Below, in pieces: positions 7,627 through 8,758 of a stretch of DNA of 8,758 nucleotides (positions within the stretch are counted from its first letter, which is position 1; every line of letters starts with the position of its first letter). A program made the position numbers and the translations under genes. Source of the DNA: Actinomycetes bacterium. GTDB lineage: Bacteria > Actinomycetota > Actinomycetes > Actinomycetales > Microbacteriaceae. The notes beneath the pieces are model-generated. The model was not told where the DNA came from. It saw only the letters and a list, made by a program, of their open reading frames with translations, and searched no databases. The stretch is taken from assembly GCA_023390155.1 (NCBI GenBank), contig JAEWDJ010000329.1, positions 1 to 8,758 on the forward strand, written 5' to 3'.

Positions 7627-8758
7627 ATGGCCAGCCACGACGATGTCGTCATCCTGTCCGCCGCGCGGACGCCGTTCGGAAAGATCAAGGGAGCGCTTGC
7701 GAGCCGGAGCGCCGTGCAGCTCGGCACGGTGGCGCTCGCTCGCGCTCTCGAGCATTCTGGTCTCAGCGCCGACGCGGTGGATGCGGTGATCTTCGGACAG
7801 GTCCTTCAGGCGGGAGCCGGCCAGAATCCCGCCCGGCAGACAGCCATCGCAGCCGGCATCGGTTGGAATGTCCCGGCGACGACAATCAACAAGGTGTGCC
7901 TGTCGGGGTTGGTCGCGGTGACCGATGCGGCTCGCCTGATCCGAACGGGCGAGGCGACCGTCGTGGTCGCCGGCGGCCAGGAGTCGATGACCAATGCGCC
8001 GCACATCTTGCCCGGTTCCCGCACCGGATGGACGTATGGTTCCATCCAGGCGCTGGACTCGGCAGCGCACGACGGGCTGACCGACGCATTCGACGGCATC
8101 TCGATGGGGGCGTCGACGGAGCGCTACACGGAGCAGCTCGGGTTGACCCGCGAGGCACAGGACGACTTCTCTGCAGCGTCTCATCAGCGCGCAGGCGCGG
8201 CAGCAGCCTCCGGGATCTTCAGGGACGAGATCGCGCCGGTGAGCATACCCCAGCGAAAGGGCGACCCAGTGGTCGTGAGCGCTGACGAAGGGGTTCGACC
8301 GGACTCGACGACCGAGGCTCTGTCCCGGCTCAAGCCCAGCTTCGCAGAGGGTGGCACGCTCACGGCCGGCAACTCTTCGCCCCTCAGCGACGGTGCCGCC
8401 GCCCTTGTGCTGACGAGCCGTGAGAACGCCGAGCGACTCGGCCTGGATTGGCTGGCCTTCGTGGGAGCGCCTGGTCAGGTGGCAGGGCCGGACAACTCGC
8501 TGCACTCGCAGCCCTCGCACGCCATCCAGGCGGCGCTCGACCGGGCGGGCTGGAGCGTCGACGACCTGGATCTGATCGAGATCAACGAGGCGTTCGCCGC
8601 GGTCGCCCTGCAGTCGATGAAGGACCTCGGGATCGACTCCGAGCGGGTCAACATCCACGGCGGCGCGATCGCGCTCGGGCACCCGATCGGTGCGTCCGGT
8701 GCACGGCTGGCGGGGCACGCGGCGCACGAGCTGGCGCGGCGCGGCGGCGGTCGGGCGG
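7627..8758 (+). CDS. Thiolase: acetyl-CoA C-acetyltransferase/acyltransferase (partial, runs off right edge)
   Basis: Thiolases either condense two acetyl-CoA units or cleave 3-ketoacyl-CoA in beta-oxidation; sequence alone does not decide which. The 377 codons present start with MASHDDVVILSAARTPFGK, the standard thiolase opening. They include the acyl-accepting cysteine in NKVCLSGL (C91), AGGQESM, the TAGNSSPLSDGAAA region, NEAFA (320-324), and the histidine loop HGGAIALGHPIGASG (H352). The final catalytic cysteine motif (CxGGG-type) and roughly the last 15-20 residues lie beyond position 8758, so no stop is seen. The ATG is backed by a GAGGAG site. The gene stands alone on its strand here, so its pathway partners, if any, are to the right. 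Confidence 0.93.
   Translation, partial: MASHDDVVILSAARTPFGKIKGALASRSAVQLGTVALARALEHSGLSADAVDAVIFGQVLQAGAGQNPARQTAIAAGIGWNVPATTINKVCLSGLVAVTDAARLIRTGEATVVVAGGQESMTNAPHILPGSRTGWTYGSIQALDSAAHDGLTDAFDGISMGASTERYTEQLGLTREAQDDFSAASHQRAGAAAASGIFRDEIAPVSIPQRKGDPVVVSADEGVRPDSTTEALSRLKPSFAEGGTLTAGNSSPLSDGAAALVLTSRENAERLGLDWLAFVGAPGQVAGPDNSLHSQPSHAIQAALDRAGWSVDDLDLIEINEAFAAVALQSMKDLGIDSERVNIHGGAIALGHPIGASGARLAGHAAHELARRGGGRA

Noticed and set aside
7414..8727. A 437-codon open frame antisense to the thiolase gene
   Set aside because: It is Arg-rich, has no recognisable motifs, and lies opposite a thiolase with all family motifs in order.

Overview
The window looks like a chromosomal piece of a high-GC actinobacterium, most probably a member of Microbacteriaceae (Microbacterium-like). 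The reasons are strong GC bias at third codon positions, GTG/TTG starts, leaderless-type promoters, an actinobacterial cytochrome c maturation operon headed by a histidine phosphatase gene, and a short archaeal/eukaryotic-type aspartyl-tRNA synthetase. The genus is an inference from gene content and sequence style; no search was run.

Layout. Positions 1-420 are non-coding and noticeably less GC-rich at the left end. They carry up to three candidate sigma70-type promoters about 120 bp apart, all reading leftward out of the window. The last resembles actinobacterial rRNA promoters, so an rRNA operon may begin just beyond the left edge. Positions 420-464 form the terminator hairpin of the next block. 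Positions 487-5288 are one tightly packed leftward operon, read in the order histidine phosphatase, resA-like thioredoxin lipoprotein, ccdA, resB, ccsB. This is the System II (Ccs) cytochrome c biogenesis pathway. CcdA passes electrons across the membrane to the extracytoplasmic thioredoxin, which keeps apocytochrome CXXCH cysteines reduced, and ResB plus CcsB deliver haem and attach it. The order matches Mycobacterium tuberculosis Rv0525-Rv0529 as I recall it.

Positions 5289-5394 are a divergent promoter region. aspS (5395-6723, rightward) encodes a 442-residue AspRS without the bacterial GAD domain. Its 3' end overlaps, tail to tail, the 3' end of radC (6653-7417, leftward), and a perfect 10-bp hairpin suited to ending aspS transcription lies inside the radC coding sequence. 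Positions 7418-7626 hold the radC and thiolase promoter region, with four TCCACA-core (DnaA-box-like) motifs and an inverted repeat. A thiolase gene (7627 onward) runs off the right edge and lacks only its C-terminus.

No obviously new multi-gene system is present. The points most worth a second look are the matching leaderless start signals of two genes, the AspRS specificity question, the TCCACA-motif cluster, the repeat insertion in the histidine phosphatase, and the radC/aspS overlap.
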